Shown here one piece after another: positions 25,397 through 33,774 of a stretch of DNA of 48,786 bases. The notes beneath the pieces were generated by a model. The model had not been told where the DNA came from and searched no databases. It worked only from the letters and a program-made list of their open reading frames with translations. The DNA is taken from assembly GCA_023267555.1 (NCBI GenBank), contig JAHFMZ010000003.1, positions 1 through 48,786 of the forward strand, written 5' to 3'. The position numbers and the translations under genes are program-made. Source of the stretch: a bacterium (GTDB taxonomy: Bacteria; Patescibacteriota; Minisyncoccia; Phycocordibacterales; UBA5272). Each line of letters begins with the position of its first letter. Position 1 is the stretch's first letter.

Positions 25397-26245
25397 TTAT
25401 ATAACTTCTACAATTGGAATATATTTTTTATTCCAAGTTTGTTGACGTTTTGCATATTGCATACTTTTGGTAATTATTTCTTCCATCATTTCTGCAATAT
25501 TAATCTTATTTTTTAAATATTTATTCATTGAAATATATTCAATACCAAGTTTTTTTATTTGTATATCAGAAAAATTCATAGCAGATATTTTTTCGCCTTC
25601 TTCTAACATTCCGAGTTCTAATCTTTTTATCAATCTTTTTTGTATTCTCTCCCGTAATATTTCTCGAGATGGATTTAGTAAAAATATTTTTGTATCAAAT
25701 CGTAATTTTGATTTTTTAATTGTGGGGACTTTTCCAAGTGAAGCAATTATCTCAAGTGCACGAATTAATCGTACACGATTATGTTTATCAATAGTCTTTG
25801 CGCGACGAGAATCTTTTTTTAATAACTCTTTATATAACTCTGCTGTAGTTTTTTTATCTAATTCATTACGAAGTTTCATATTTGGTTCAACACGTGGAAT
25901 TTCTTGGTTAAAAATAAGCGCATCAATATATTGTCCTGTACCACCACAAATTATGGGAGTCTTGCCACGGGCAAGAATATCTTCAAGTATTGGCATAGCT
26001 AAACTTTTATATTCAGCAACAGAGAAATTGTTGCCAATATCGCAAACATCAAGCATATAATGAGGCACACCCTGTTCTTCTTCTTTTGTAATTTTCCCAG
26101 TACCCAAATTAAGATTTTTGAATATTTGTCGGCTATCTGCACTTATTATTTCGCCATTATTTTTCAAAGCAAAATCAACCGCGAAATCTGATTTTCCGCT
26201 GGCGGTGGGGCCGACAATAACTATAACTTTGGGTTTTTCTTTCAT
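25397..26245 (-). CDS. miaA: tRNA dimethylallyltransferase
   Basis: 282 aa. P-loop VGPTASGKSDFA at the N-terminus, SADSRQIFKNLNLGTGKIT, VPHYMLDV, the CGGTGQYIDALIF motif and KHNRVRLIRALEI are the MiaA signature set. The enzyme prenylates A37 of tRNAs reading UNN codons, such as the Leu(CAA), Leu(UAA) and Cys tRNAs in this window. The family's usual length is 290-310 aa, so this is a slightly short but complete form. TATAGT about 13 nt upstream is a plausible -10, and no SD is present. Confidence 0.95.
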   Translation of the reverse strand: MKEKPKVIVIVGPTASGKSDFAVDFALKNNGEIISADSRQIFKNLNLGTGKITKEEEQGVPHYMLDVCDIGNNFSVAEYKSLAMPILEDILARGKTPIICGGTGQYIDALIFNQEIPRVEPNMKLRNELDKKTTAELYKELLKKDSRRAKTIDKHNRVRLIRALEIIASLGKVPTIKKSKLRFDTKIFLLNPSREILRERIQKRLIKRLELGMLEEGEKISAMNFSDIQIKKLGIEYISMNKYLKNKINIAEMMEEIITKSMQYAKRQQTWNKKYIPIVEVI

Positions 26246-26291
26246 TGTTTGTGCCTTTACTATAAACTAGTAACAACTAACTATCAACTAT

Positions 26292-26528
26292 ATGTTAATT
26301 TTGTATACAAGTAATAATTGTCCATTTTGTGAAAAAGTTAAGGATTCTTTTTTAGGAAAAATGTCTAGTTATGAAGAAAGAAATATTTCAGAAAGTGAGG
26401 AATATAAAAAAGAATTGATAAAAAAGGGAGGTAAACAACAGGTTCCATTTTTGATAGATACATCTGCAAATGTAATGATGTATGAGTCAGATGATATTCT
26501 TGATTATTTAAACGAGGGAGTATTTTAG
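26292..26528 (+). CDS. glutaredoxin-like thiol oxidoreductase
   Basis: 78 aa with the thioredoxin fold of short glutaredoxins: LYTSNNCPFCEKV carries the CPFC redox pair at residues 10-13, QVPFLID supplies the cis-Pro loop, and YESDDILDYL is the GSH-region-like end. It could reduce disulfides or serve the peroxiredoxin at 4874 (inference). Divergent from miaA; no SD. Confidence 0.85.
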   Translation: MLILYTSNNCPFCEKVKDSFLGKMSSYEERNISESEEYKKELIKKGGKQQVPFLIDTSANVMMYESDDILDYLNEGVF

Positions 26529-26533
26529 AAATT

Positions 26534-26562
26534 AAAAAGGACGACTATGGTCGTCCTTTTTC
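26534..26562. terminator. bidirectional terminator
   Basis: AAAAAGGACGAC-TATG-GTCGTCCTTTTT between convergent genes. Confidence 0.9.
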
Positions 26563-26587
26563 GTTTCGGTTTTTTTGAGAGAAACTT

Positions 26588-26833
26588 TTAGAGTTGTTGT
26601 GGGGTGTGTTCGAAAAATTTGGCGTGTATTACCGGCTTTCTCTTGATATCTGGGTGCTTGATTAGAAGTTGCCCGTCGTCGCAAACTCTGACAACGGTTA
26701 TTCTGCCACTGATCAGCAGGTGCTCGGGGAATTGCGTCCGGCCGACTATTTGTCTCCGATGTTCAGCCGAATCAAAAATTTCTGGCTTCACACGGATGGT
26801 GTCTTCGGGTTTGAACTCGGATTTTTTGGACAC
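26588..26833 (-). CDS. orphan small protein (81 aa), GTG start with SD
   Basis: Not recognised. Basic and charged, beginning MSKKSEFKPEDTIRVKPEIFDS, with IRVKPEIF and GRITVVRVCDDGQLLIK forming a likely SH3/KOW-like beta barrel. The start is a GTG at 26833, supported by GGGAGT six nt upstream. TACTAT on the minus strand (26846-26851) is a plausible -10. It is a single gene with its own terminator. Confidence 0.65.
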   Translation of the reverse strand: MSKKSEFKPEDTIRVKPEIFDSAEHRRQIVGRTQFPEHLLISGRITVVRVCDDGQLLIKHPDIKRKPVIHAKFFEHTPQQL

Positions 26834-26942
26834 TTGTTGACTCCCATAGTAACAACGTTAACAAAAGAACAAACTGAAACTTCATACTAGCATATATTTT
26901 TAAAATGTAAACTTATGGTATAATCATATAGTTCAACTCTAA

Positions 26943-27023
26943 GCCGGAGTGGCGGAATGGTAGACGCGCACGACTCAAAATCGTGTATCGCAAGGTGTGT
27001 GGGTTCAACTCCCACCTCCGGCA
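26943..27023 (+). tRNA. tRNA-Leu (CAA)
   Basis: Class II tRNA: acceptor GCCGGAG/CTCCGGC, anticodon stem CACGA/TCGTG with loop CTCAAAA (CAA), a long variable arm (TATCGCAAGGTGT), T-arm GGGTTCAACTCCC, discriminator A, no encoded CCA. TATAAT at about 26920 provides the promoter. A 3'-end element follows. Confidence 0.95.
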
Positions 27024-27130
27024 CATATAGAAAAAATACCAACTGCTTGGCTTACGGGGAGTTGAATAGGGGTCGCGAAACTAATTATGACGAACGCAGT
27101 GAGGAATTAGTTTTGTGACCGAGTCTCTCT
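27024..27130 (+). mobile_element. 3'-end palindromic element after tRNA-Leu(CAA)
   Basis: In order: hairpin CCAA-CTGC-TTGG (27039-27050); GGGAGTTGAA (27057-27066), an exact inverted copy of the tRNA's TTCAACTCCC; core GGGGTCGCGAA (27069-27079); a stem ACTAATT/AATTAGT; and TTTTGTGACC (27111-27120). The following GAGTCTCTC is not a direct copy of this tRNA's 3' end, so this copy has decayed or come from another target. Confidence 0.75.
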
Positions 27131-27202
27131 TACTTCGTATCTTACTTTATTATCTACACCCAGTATTTCTCTCGTGATATACTTACCCCATAAACATACT
27201 TT

Positions 27203-28282
27203 ATGGGACAAACAGAGAATTCAATTTTTTGGATAGAATTAGAGAAAATCGTACCAAACCCATTTCAACCGAGACGGGAATTTGATCAGGATAGATTGAA
27301 AGAACTTTCAGATAGTATCCGTCAATACGGTGTGCTTCAGCCACTTGTGGTATCTCGCCAAGAAACTGTATTGGAAGATGGTGGTGTAAAAGTGGAATAT
27401 GAACTTATCGCTGGTGAGCGTCGTTTACGTGCTTCTAAGCTCGCAGGATTGATTCAGGTGCCTGTTGTTGTGCGTACAGGTGATGATAGTCGTGCCAAGC
27501 TAGAACTTGCTATTATAGAGAATTTACAACGTGAAGATTTGAATTCTGTCGAACGCGCTCAATCTTTCCAGAGACTTGCTGAAGAGTTTAAACTTTCTTG
27601 GGCAGAAGTTGGGCGTAAAATGGGGAAAAGTCGTGAATATGTTTCAAATACTGTGCGTATTTTGATGCTTCCACAAGATATACTTGATGCTATTTCAAAA
27701 AGGCAAATTACTGAAGGTCATACTCGTCCACTTTTAATGTTAATAGATAGACCAGCAGAGCAAATGACTCTTTTTAAGGAAATGATGGTACGCAAAATGA
27801 CTGTGCGTGAAGCTGAACAAATCGCTCGTCGTATCGCTTTTGAAAAAGTTCGCAAGAAGGATTTGTTTATGACACCAGAAGTTGTAGATATGGAAGAAAA
27901 GCTCGCCGAGACCCTCGGGACTAGAGTGCAAATAGAACCACGTGAACGTGGAGGTCGTATTTGGATTGATTATTTTTCACACGAAGAATTACTTGCACTT
28001 TCTGTTGCTATTCGTAAAGCAGGGGAAGAAAAAACACATAAAGGAATGTTTGATACTCTCAAAGAAGAAGATATGGAGACGCTACAAGCAGTACCAGATA
28101 CCGAGAGATATATAAAGCCAGTTACAGAATTTACTCATCTAGGACAAGAGGAAACGTCACCAGAAGAAAAGTTGGAAATTTATGAACCTACAGATGTTGC
28201 GGTTGATGATCGTTCAATAGAAGAAGTAAAAGCGGAAGAGCAAAGTGAAGACTTATATAACGTAAAAAATTTTAGTATTTAG
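27203..28282 (+). CDS. parB: ParB/Spo0J-family chromosome partitioning protein
   Basis: 359 aa. The N-terminal ParB domain has NPFQPRREFD, the CTP-binding GERRLRA motif (about residue 72) and the IIENLQREDLNSVERA box. The central HTH (SWAEVGRKMGKSREYVSNTVRIL) would bind parS, followed by a dimerisation region and an acidic C-terminus. No parA adjoins it and no 16-mer close to the classical parS palindrome was seen in the window. It starts with ATG and no clear SD. Confidence 0.92.
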   Translation: MGQTENSIFWIELEKIVPNPFQPRREFDQDRLKELSDSIRQYGVLQPLVVSRQETVLEDGGVKVEYELIAGERRLRASKLAGLIQVPVVVRTGDDSRAKLELAIIENLQREDLNSVERAQSFQRLAEEFKLSWAEVGRKMGKSREYVSNTVRILMLPQDILDAISKRQITEGHTRPLLMLIDRPAEQMTLFKEMMVRKMTVREAEQIARRIAFEKVRKKDLFMTPEVVDMEEKLAETLGTRVQIEPRERGGRIWIDYFSHEELLALSVAIRKAGEEKTHKGMFDTLKEEDMETLQAVPDTERYIKPVTEFTHLGQEETSPEEKLEIYEPTDVAVDDRSIEEVKAEEQSEDLYNVKNFSI

Positions 28283-28319
28283 TTTTTTTAAATTTTTAAA
28301 CTAAATGATGAGAATATAA

Positions 28320-29804
28320 TTATCTTGTTAAGAATTTATCAAGCGGACCTCCGTGTTCTTTAATATAAACTCTTACGTGTCTTTTTGCCAAAGCTGTGCG
28401 CGACATATCTATCCATTTTCGTTTTGGTGAGGCACTTTCTTTTACTTCTATTTCCACTACATCTTGATTTTTTAATGTAGTATCTAGTGGTACCAATTTT
28501 CCATTTACTTTTGCACCAGCGGTATGATCACCAATATCTGAATGGACAGCATAAGCGAAATCAATAGTCGTTGAACCTTCCGGTAAATCTATAACATCTC
28601 CTTTTGGTGTAAAAACGAATACTCGCGTTTCAAAAAAATCTGTCTTTAAATTATTTATAAATTCTTGGTGCTTGTCTACATTTTTTTGCCATTCCAAAAG
28701 CTCTCTAGTCCAACCAGTCTTTTTGATTATCTCTTCTTTACTTGCTTTCTTACCAAGCTCTTTATATGAAAGGTGATTGGCAATACCATATTCGGCCTCA
28801 CGATGCATTTCTTTTGTTCTAATTTGTATTTCCAAAGTATTTCCTTCTCCAGAAAAAATAGTCGTATGAAGTGAACGATATCCGTTTGGTTTTGGTAAAG
28901 CAATATAATCTTTGAATCTACTAGGAACAGGACGGTACAGTCCGTGTATTACACCAAGGGCTTGATAGCAATCGGGAACAGCAGGAACAATAATACGCAA
29001 AGCTACGACATCGTGAACTTTAGAAATATCCATTTTGTAACGTTTCAATTTTTGCCACAAAGAATATAAATGTTTAACACGATAGTCTATGCGCTCGATT
29101 TCTACATCAAATATAGCAAGTTCTTCTTTTAATTTTGATACCACAATTTCTAATTGTTCATCAGAAATTGGGCGCATACTTTTGAAAAATTCTACTGTTT
29201 TTATATATTCTTCTGGGTAAACATATGGAAAAGCTGCATCTTCAAGTTGGGCTTTTAATCTTCCCATTCCCAATCTGTCTGCGAGGCGTGCGTGAATTTC
29301 CAAAGTTTCAAGAGCGATACGTTTTTGTTTTTCGGGAGAAACATATTTAAGAGTTTGAATATTATGTAGTCTGTCGCAAAGTTTTATGACGACCACACGA
29401 ATATCATCTGCCATCGCGACGAAAAATTTACGTAGTGATTCCACGTGACGCTCGGTACCAGAATATTTTAATTTACCGAGTTTTGTGACTCCTTCCACAA
29501 GGGTAACTATTTTGTCATTAAATTCGCTTCGTAATTCTTCAGCAGTTACTGGAGTGTCTTCCAAGATGTCGTGCATAAGTCCAGCCGCAATTGTTTCAGC
29601 GTCCATTTTGAGTGTGGCCAAGTTTATACCAGTGGCAAAAAGGTGAGTGTAATATGGTTCACCAGATTTACGAAGTTGACCGGTATGCGCTTTTTCTGAA
29701 AACTTACAGGCGCGAAGAATTAATTCTTTGTCAGATTCTTTAATATCAGGAAGTAGCGCAAAAATACGCGAAGGGTCTGTGTCAGAAAAAGTCTTCAAGT
29801 CCAT
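28320..29804 (-). CDS. rel: RelA/SpoT-type (p)ppGpp synthetase/hydrolase
   Basis: 494 aa, short for long Rel proteins. The HD hydrolase domain (THLFATGINLA, MHDILED, KLCDRLHNIQTL) is intact. The synthetase domain (YRVKHLYSLWQKLKR, VHDVVALRIIV, RFKDYIALPKPNGYRSLHTTIF) and a TGS domain (VFVFTPKGDVIDLPEGSTTIDFAYAVHSD) follow. The C-terminal zinc-finger and ACT domains are missing, so ribosome sensing may differ. It makes and degrades (p)ppGpp in the stringent response. Start ATG without SD. Confidence 0.95.
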   Translation of the reverse strand: MDLKTFSDTDPSRIFALLPDIKESDKELILRACKFSEKAHTGQLRKSGEPYYTHLFATGINLATLKMDAETIAAGLMHDILEDTPVTAEELRSEFNDKIVTLVEGVTKLGKLKYSGTERHVESLRKFFVAMADDIRVVVIKLCDRLHNIQTLKYVSPEKQKRIALETLEIHARLADRLGMGRLKAQLEDAAFPYVYPEEYIKTVEFFKSMRPISDEQLEIVVSKLKEELAIFDVEIERIDYRVKHLYSLWQKLKRYKMDISKVHDVVALRIIVPAVPDCYQALGVIHGLYRPVPSRFKDYIALPKPNGYRSLHTTIFSGEGNTLEIQIRTKEMHREAEYGIANHLSYKELGKKASKEEIIKKTGWTRELLEWQKNVDKHQEFINNLKTDFFETRVFVFTPKGDVIDLPEGSTTIDFAYAVHSDIGDHTAGAKVNGKLVPLDTTLKNQDVVEIEVKESASPKRKWIDMSRTALAKRHVRVYIKEHGGPLDKFLTR

Positions 29805-29845
29805 AGGTTTAACAATATCAAAAAATTTGGAAAAGGCAAAGAAAA

Positions 29846-29873
29846 ACCCCCAACGTTTTACTGTTGGGTGGTT
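29846..29873 (-). terminator. terminator of 112-aa orphan
   Basis: Minus strand CCCAACAG-TAAAA-CGTTGGG followed by GGTTTTT. Confidence 0.8.
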
Positions 29874-29888
29874 GTTGCCAAAGAGTCT

Positions 29889-30227
29889 TTATTCTTTTGG
29901 TAAAATGGAAGAGAGTCGGTCTTCATATCCTAGCTTGTGCGCCAAATAAGTTCGCCTGAAGGTTTTCTTTGAAGTATCGTTCACTTTGGTTAAATGTTCC
30001 TTAATTTCTCTAAAGATGCTTTTTTTGTTATACGTATGATCGCAACTATCAAAATCCACAGGTAATTCTTGAGCAATAAATGCAAGACGCCCCATTGCAT
30101 ATACTGAGGTCATATTTTTCTTCATCATTTCTCTTGCTATTTGTGCCAATCTATTCCAGTAAGATCCTTGAGTTTCGTGTCCTATATGTCTAAGGGCGGA
30201 GTATTTACTTATTATGATTTTAGACAT
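29889..30227 (-). CDS. orphan protein (112 aa) with RBS
   Basis: Not recognised. Basic, helical protein with many Lys, Arg and His (IISKYSALRHIGHETQGSYW, FRRTYLAHKLGYE). AAAAGGA lies upstream of the ATG and TTGACT-16-TAGTAT further up. The gene is alone between two terminators and fits the orphan-cassette class. It may bind nucleic acid, judged by charge only. Confidence 0.6.
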   Translation of the reverse strand: MSKIIISKYSALRHIGHETQGSYWNRLAQIAREMMKKNMTSVYAMGRLAFIAQELPVDFDSCDHTYNKKSIFREIKEHLTKVNDTSKKTFRRTYLAHKLGYEDRLSSILPKE

Positions 30228-30262
30228 TTCTGTATTCCTTTTCTGTGAATGAGCCTACGTAA

Positions 30263-30290
30263 ATACTAACTTTATTTATATAAAAGTCAA
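30263..30290 (-). promoter_or_regulatory. promoter of 112-aa orphan
   Basis: Minus strand TTGACT (30285-30290), 16-nt spacer, TAGTAT (30263-30268). Confidence 0.7.
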
Positions 30291-30296
30291 ACATAC

Positions 30297-30328
30297 AAAA
30301 GAGCGACCCGAAGGGTCGCTCTTTTGTA
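30297..30328. terminator. terminator that originally closed topA
   Basis: ACAAAAGAGCGACCC-GAA-GGGTCGCTCTTTTGT. On the minus strand it directly follows the displaced topA tail (stop at 30330-30332), not the present topA stop at 30542. Confidence 0.9.
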
Positions 30329-30329
30329 T

Positions 30330-30541
30330 TTATTTTTTAACTTCCAATTTATGTGGGTTGTGGTTTGGACAGAGTTTGTCGCTACATCTCTCGGGTATGG
30401 TTTTGGTCACAGATAATTTATCGCCGTCGCTCGAAATTTCCGCGACCCCGGCTCACTTGTTTTTCTTGCTAGAAAAACATAGTTCCGCCAGACAAAGACC
30501 ACCGCAGGCAACGCAGGATGCCTGCTTACCCGAGATATTAA
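30330..30541 (-). mobile_element. 3'-end palindromic element after topA with displaced topA tail
   Basis: Minus strand, from the topA stop: an inverted copy of the topA end (TACCCGAGAT and GACAAAGACCA as written on plus, 30491-30536) is split by a hairpin GCAGGCA/TGCCTGC (30504-30525). Then come a small hairpin, core GGGGTCGCG (30441-30449) and GTGACC (30405-30410). The direct copy follows: an 18-nt block ACATCTCTCGGGTATGGT (plus, 30384-30401) identical to topA 30599-30616. It reads on in frame as TIPERCSDKLCPNHNPHKLEVKK and a stop at 30330, against TIPERCSDKGCPMHNPHKLNKEEK in topA. Beyond the identical block nearly every codon differs synonymously. Confidence 0.8.
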
Positions 30542-32755
30542 TTATTTCTCTTCTTTGTTTAGTTTATGAGGGTTATGCATCGGGCAACCTTTATCTGAAC
30601 ATCTCTCGGGTATGGTCTTTGTCCCTTCCATCATCAACTCTCCACATTCTGTCCCGTCATCTTTTTTATAAGTACAACGATTACCAGTTGGGCGAGTTTT
30701 GATTATATGTTTACAATCTGGATAATTTGAACAAGCGTAAAATATTCCAAAGCGTCCTTTGCGCTCCTCCATATATCCGTCTTTACATTTATTACAAGAG
30801 ACACCAGTTGAATTTGCTTTACGCATCTCTTCATCCTGTTCAATATATTTACATTTTGGATAATTCGAACAGGCGATAAATTTACCATATTTTCCTTCAC
30901 GTTCCATTAATTCTCCTTTTTCGCATTTCGGACATTTTTTGCCAAGTAATTTTGGACCTTCCATAACATCACCGTCCATTTTTCTTGCACCCATACATTC
31001 TGGATAACGAATACAAGAATAAAATTTTCCATTTTTTGCAAGCTTGATGACCATCTTGGCGTTACAAAGTGGGCACTTCATTCCTTCTGGAGCATCACCC
31101 ATACTTGTAGCTTTCTCTAAATTTTCTTTTGATTTTACATCTTTAAGAAATGGTCCGTAAAAATCTTTCAATGTTTTTAAATAGGTAGCCTTACCTTCAG
31201 CGATTAAGTCTAGCTTGTCTTCCATATCTGCTGTGAATGTATCACTTATGTATGACGCAAAATGATCTTCCAAAAATGAAATCACAACTTCACCAGTATC
31301 TGTTGGGTGAAGTGCTTTGTTTATTTTTTCAACATAACCGCGCGCTTCGATGGTCGTCATAATAGACGCATAGGTTGATGGACGGCCAATACCTCTTTTC
31401 TCAAGCTCTTTGATTAAACCAGCTTCACTATATCTGTTTGGTGGCTCAGTTTGTTTTTCAATTGATTGTAATGTTTTTAAATTAAGCGTGTCATTTGGTT
31501 TTAGCTCTGGCAAAATTACATCATCACTTTTTGCATCTTCTGATGCCAAAAGCCATCCTGGAGAAAGAAGTATAGAACCTGTCACAGAAAAATCAGGAAT
31601 ACTTTTTGATGGAATATTTGCAGTAACTTTGCTGCGTTTTAATTTTGCATCTTTCATTTGACTGGATACGGCGCGTTCCCAGATGAGTGAATAAAGACGT
31701 TTTTCATCGTCATTTGTACCACCACTTCTTTGCGTAGCGTGAGTTGGACGTATTGCTTCGTGAGCCTCCTGAGCATTTTTTGATTTGGTTTTATATTGGC
31801 GAATTTCTAGATTTTCTTTGCCAAAGTTTTTTTCAATTACAGAAGCAATTTCTGCAACAGCAGTAGCTGACAATGTTGTACTATCTGTACGCATATAAGT
31901 GATGAGACCTTTTTCATATAATTTTTGGGCGATACCCATAGTGCGAGACGGAGAATATCCAAGGCGTGAACTTGCCGCTTGTTGCAAAGTAGAAGTTGTG
32001 AATGGAGCTTTTGGTGAACGAGAAACTTCTGTGCTTTCTATTGAGACGACTTCCCAATTTGAATTTTTACCTTCACGCACAATACGTTCGGCTTCCGCTT
32101 TGTCATTTGGTTGTTTTTCACATTCAAGAATGAGAGTGTAAGTTTTACTTTCTTTCATTCGGCCGACAGTTGAAAATTCGCCAGCAATTACATAATAGGT
32201 GACAGGAATAAATGCACGTATTTCGCGTTCGCGTTCCATAATGATGCGAAGTGCAGGGGATTGCACGCGGCCAGCAGAAAGTCCGTAGCGAACTTTTTTC
32301 CAAATAATTCCTGACAAATCATATCCTACAAGACGATCAAGTACGCGACGAGCCTCCTGAGCTTCTTTTAAATTAATATCAATTTCACGTGGATGTTGTA
32401 TGGCTTCCAAAATAGCTTCTTTGGTGATTTCGTGGAAAGCTACTCGTTTCGCAGTTTTAAGTCCACAAGCTTCTTGTATATGCCAAGCTATCGCTTCTCC
32501 TTCACGGTCGGGGTCGGTTGCGAGTAATATTTCATTTGATTTTTTGGCAAGAGATTTTATTTCAGAAATAACTTTTTCTTTACCAGCACTTACTTCGTAA
32601 TGCGGAATAAAACCACCTTCTATGTCGACAGCTTTTTTATTGCTCTTTGGCAAATCACGAATATGACCAACAGACGCACGCACTTCATATGCGCCGTCTA
32701 AATATTTTGCAATAGTTTTTGCCTTGGAAGGACTTTCTACAATTAATAGTTTCAT
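30542..32755 (-). CDS. topA: DNA topoisomerase I
   Basis: 737 aa, type IA. The N-terminal TOPRIM (LLIVESPSKAKTIAKYL, ATDPDREGEAIAWHI), the active-site tyrosine in GLITYMRTDST (about residue 288) and the central clamp are present. The tail carries three regular C-terminal zinc ribbons (CPLC..C, CPKC..C, CNKC..C) and a final CTYKK..C..CSDKGCPMH finger. It relaxes negative supercoils. Its last ~25 codons lie next to a second, displaced version of the same tail, so the present C-terminus may have been swapped in by an integration event. It is 18 nt from dprA upstream, an operon. Confidence 0.96.
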   Translation of the reverse strand: MKLLIVESPSKAKTIAKYLDGAYEVRASVGHIRDLPKSNKKAVDIEGGFIPHYEVSAGKEKVISEIKSLAKKSNEILLATDPDREGEAIAWHIQEACGLKTAKRVAFHEITKEAILEAIQHPREIDINLKEAQEARRVLDRLVGYDLSGIIWKKVRYGLSAGRVQSPALRIIMEREREIRAFIPVTYYVIAGEFSTVGRMKESKTYTLILECEKQPNDKAEAERIVREGKNSNWEVVSIESTEVSRSPKAPFTTSTLQQAASSRLGYSPSRTMGIAQKLYEKGLITYMRTDSTTLSATAVAEIASVIEKNFGKENLEIRQYKTKSKNAQEAHEAIRPTHATQRSGGTNDDEKRLYSLIWERAVSSQMKDAKLKRSKVTANIPSKSIPDFSVTGSILLSPGWLLASEDAKSDDVILPELKPNDTLNLKTLQSIEKQTEPPNRYSEAGLIKELEKRGIGRPSTYASIMTTIEARGYVEKINKALHPTDTGEVVISFLEDHFASYISDTFTADMEDKLDLIAEGKATYLKTLKDFYGPFLKDVKSKENLEKATSMGDAPEGMKCPLCNAKMVIKLAKNGKFYSCIRYPECMGARKMDGDVMEGPKLLGKKCPKCEKGELMEREGKYGKFIACSNYPKCKYIEQDEEMRKANSTGVSCNKCKDGYMEERKGRFGIFYACSNYPDCKHIIKTRPTGNRCTYKKDDGTECGELMMEGTKTIPERCSDKGCPMHNPHKLNKEEK

Positions 32756-32773
32756 TGGGAGTTAGGATGTACT

Positions 32774-33670
32774 TTACACTATCTTTGTTACTTCGCCAAA
32801 TGTTTCTTGTATTACACCTTTCATTTCGAGTGAAGAAAGTGTAATTAGAAAATCTGTTGGAGAGAGTTTACTGTTAATTAATAATAAATCCTTTTCTATT
32901 GGTTCGGATAATAAATTTAATATAAGTTGTTCGTTGGGAGAATAATCGCGAATAATTTCTTTGCTCTCTCTTTTTGAAAGATGAAGCAACGCAAATAAGT
33001 CATCTTCATTTGCTATTGTGTATGCTCCATCACGTATGAGTATATTTGTTCCAATAGATGTTGGCGAAAATATATCTCCAGGAACAGCGCCAATATCACG
33101 ACCAAGTTCAAGAGCTTGTCTTGCGGTAATTAATGTACCCGACTTTTCTTCGGCCTCTACAACTAATAAAGCATCTGATAAGGCTGCCATAATACGATTA
33201 CGTGAAGGGAATGTCCATTGTGCAGCAGGTGTTTCTGGCGGAAGTTCAGATAATAATGTTCCACCGGAATTGACTATATCTTCGGCTAATCCGAGATGAG
33301 TTCTGGGATAAATTACTTTGGTATCAAGTCCACTGCCGGGAATTGCAATAGTAATTATTTTATTTTTTAATGCAGTATTGTGAGCCAGACTGTCTATACC
33401 ATAAGCAAGACCAGAAAGAATTATAATATTTTCATTTGCAAGAGAATTTATTAATTTCTCTACACAATTTTTTCCGTAATTTGTATTTTTACGTGAACCA
33501 ATTACAGTTAATATGCGTGGAGTGGCACGACCGTATTCATCAAGAGTTATTTCTGGTAGTGTGCCAGCGACATATAACATCTCGGGGACATCGTGTAGTT
33601 CTAATAATCGTGCTAAGAGTGGATGTTCAGAAAATTTTTCGCGAGGGATTATAGAAAGCGGAAAGGGCAT
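32774..33670 (-). CDS. dprA: DNA-processing protein DprA/Smf
   Basis: 298 aa. The Rossmann-like core shows LTVIGSRKNTNYGK, ILSGLAYGIDSLAHNTALKN, AIPGSGLDTKVIYPRTH, TFPSRNRIMAALSDALLVVEAEEKSGTLITARQALELGRDIGAVPG, all DprA-typical, followed by a small winged-helix end. DprA loads RecA onto incoming single-stranded DNA in natural transformation. It is immediately upstream of topA, as in many bacteria. No SD; a short A/T-rich -10-like sequence precedes the ATG. Confidence 0.95.
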   Translation of the reverse strand: MPFPLSIIPREKFSEHPLLARLLELHDVPEMLYVAGTLPEITLDEYGRATPRILTVIGSRKNTNYGKNCVEKLINSLANENIIILSGLAYGIDSLAHNTALKNKIITIAIPGSGLDTKVIYPRTHLGLAEDIVNSGGTLLSELPPETPAAQWTFPSRNRIMAALSDALLVVEAEEKSGTLITARQALELGRDIGAVPGDIFSPTSIGTNILIRDGAYTIANEDDLFALLHLSKRESKEIIRDYSPNEQLILNLLSEPIEKDLLLINSKLSPTDFLITLSSLEMKGVIQETFGEVTKIV

Positions 33671-33718
33671 ATAAATAGTTTACATTTTTCATTTTGTAGT
33701 GACAACGGATACAAACAA

Positions 33719-33760
33719 AAAAGACGCCCACGAATTTTTATTTTCGTAGCCGTCTTTAAA
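33719..33760 (-). terminator. terminator of 361-aa membrane protein
   Basis: AAAGACG..CGTCTTT outer stem with inner CACGAA/TTTTCGTAG pairing. Confidence 0.65.
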
Positions 33761-33774
33761 TCTGGCTACATTGT

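Noticed and set aside
27203-28282. Origin-proximal partition locus based on parB
   Set aside because: No parA, rnpA, rpmH, rsmG or parS-like palindrome is seen, so parB alone does not place the origin.
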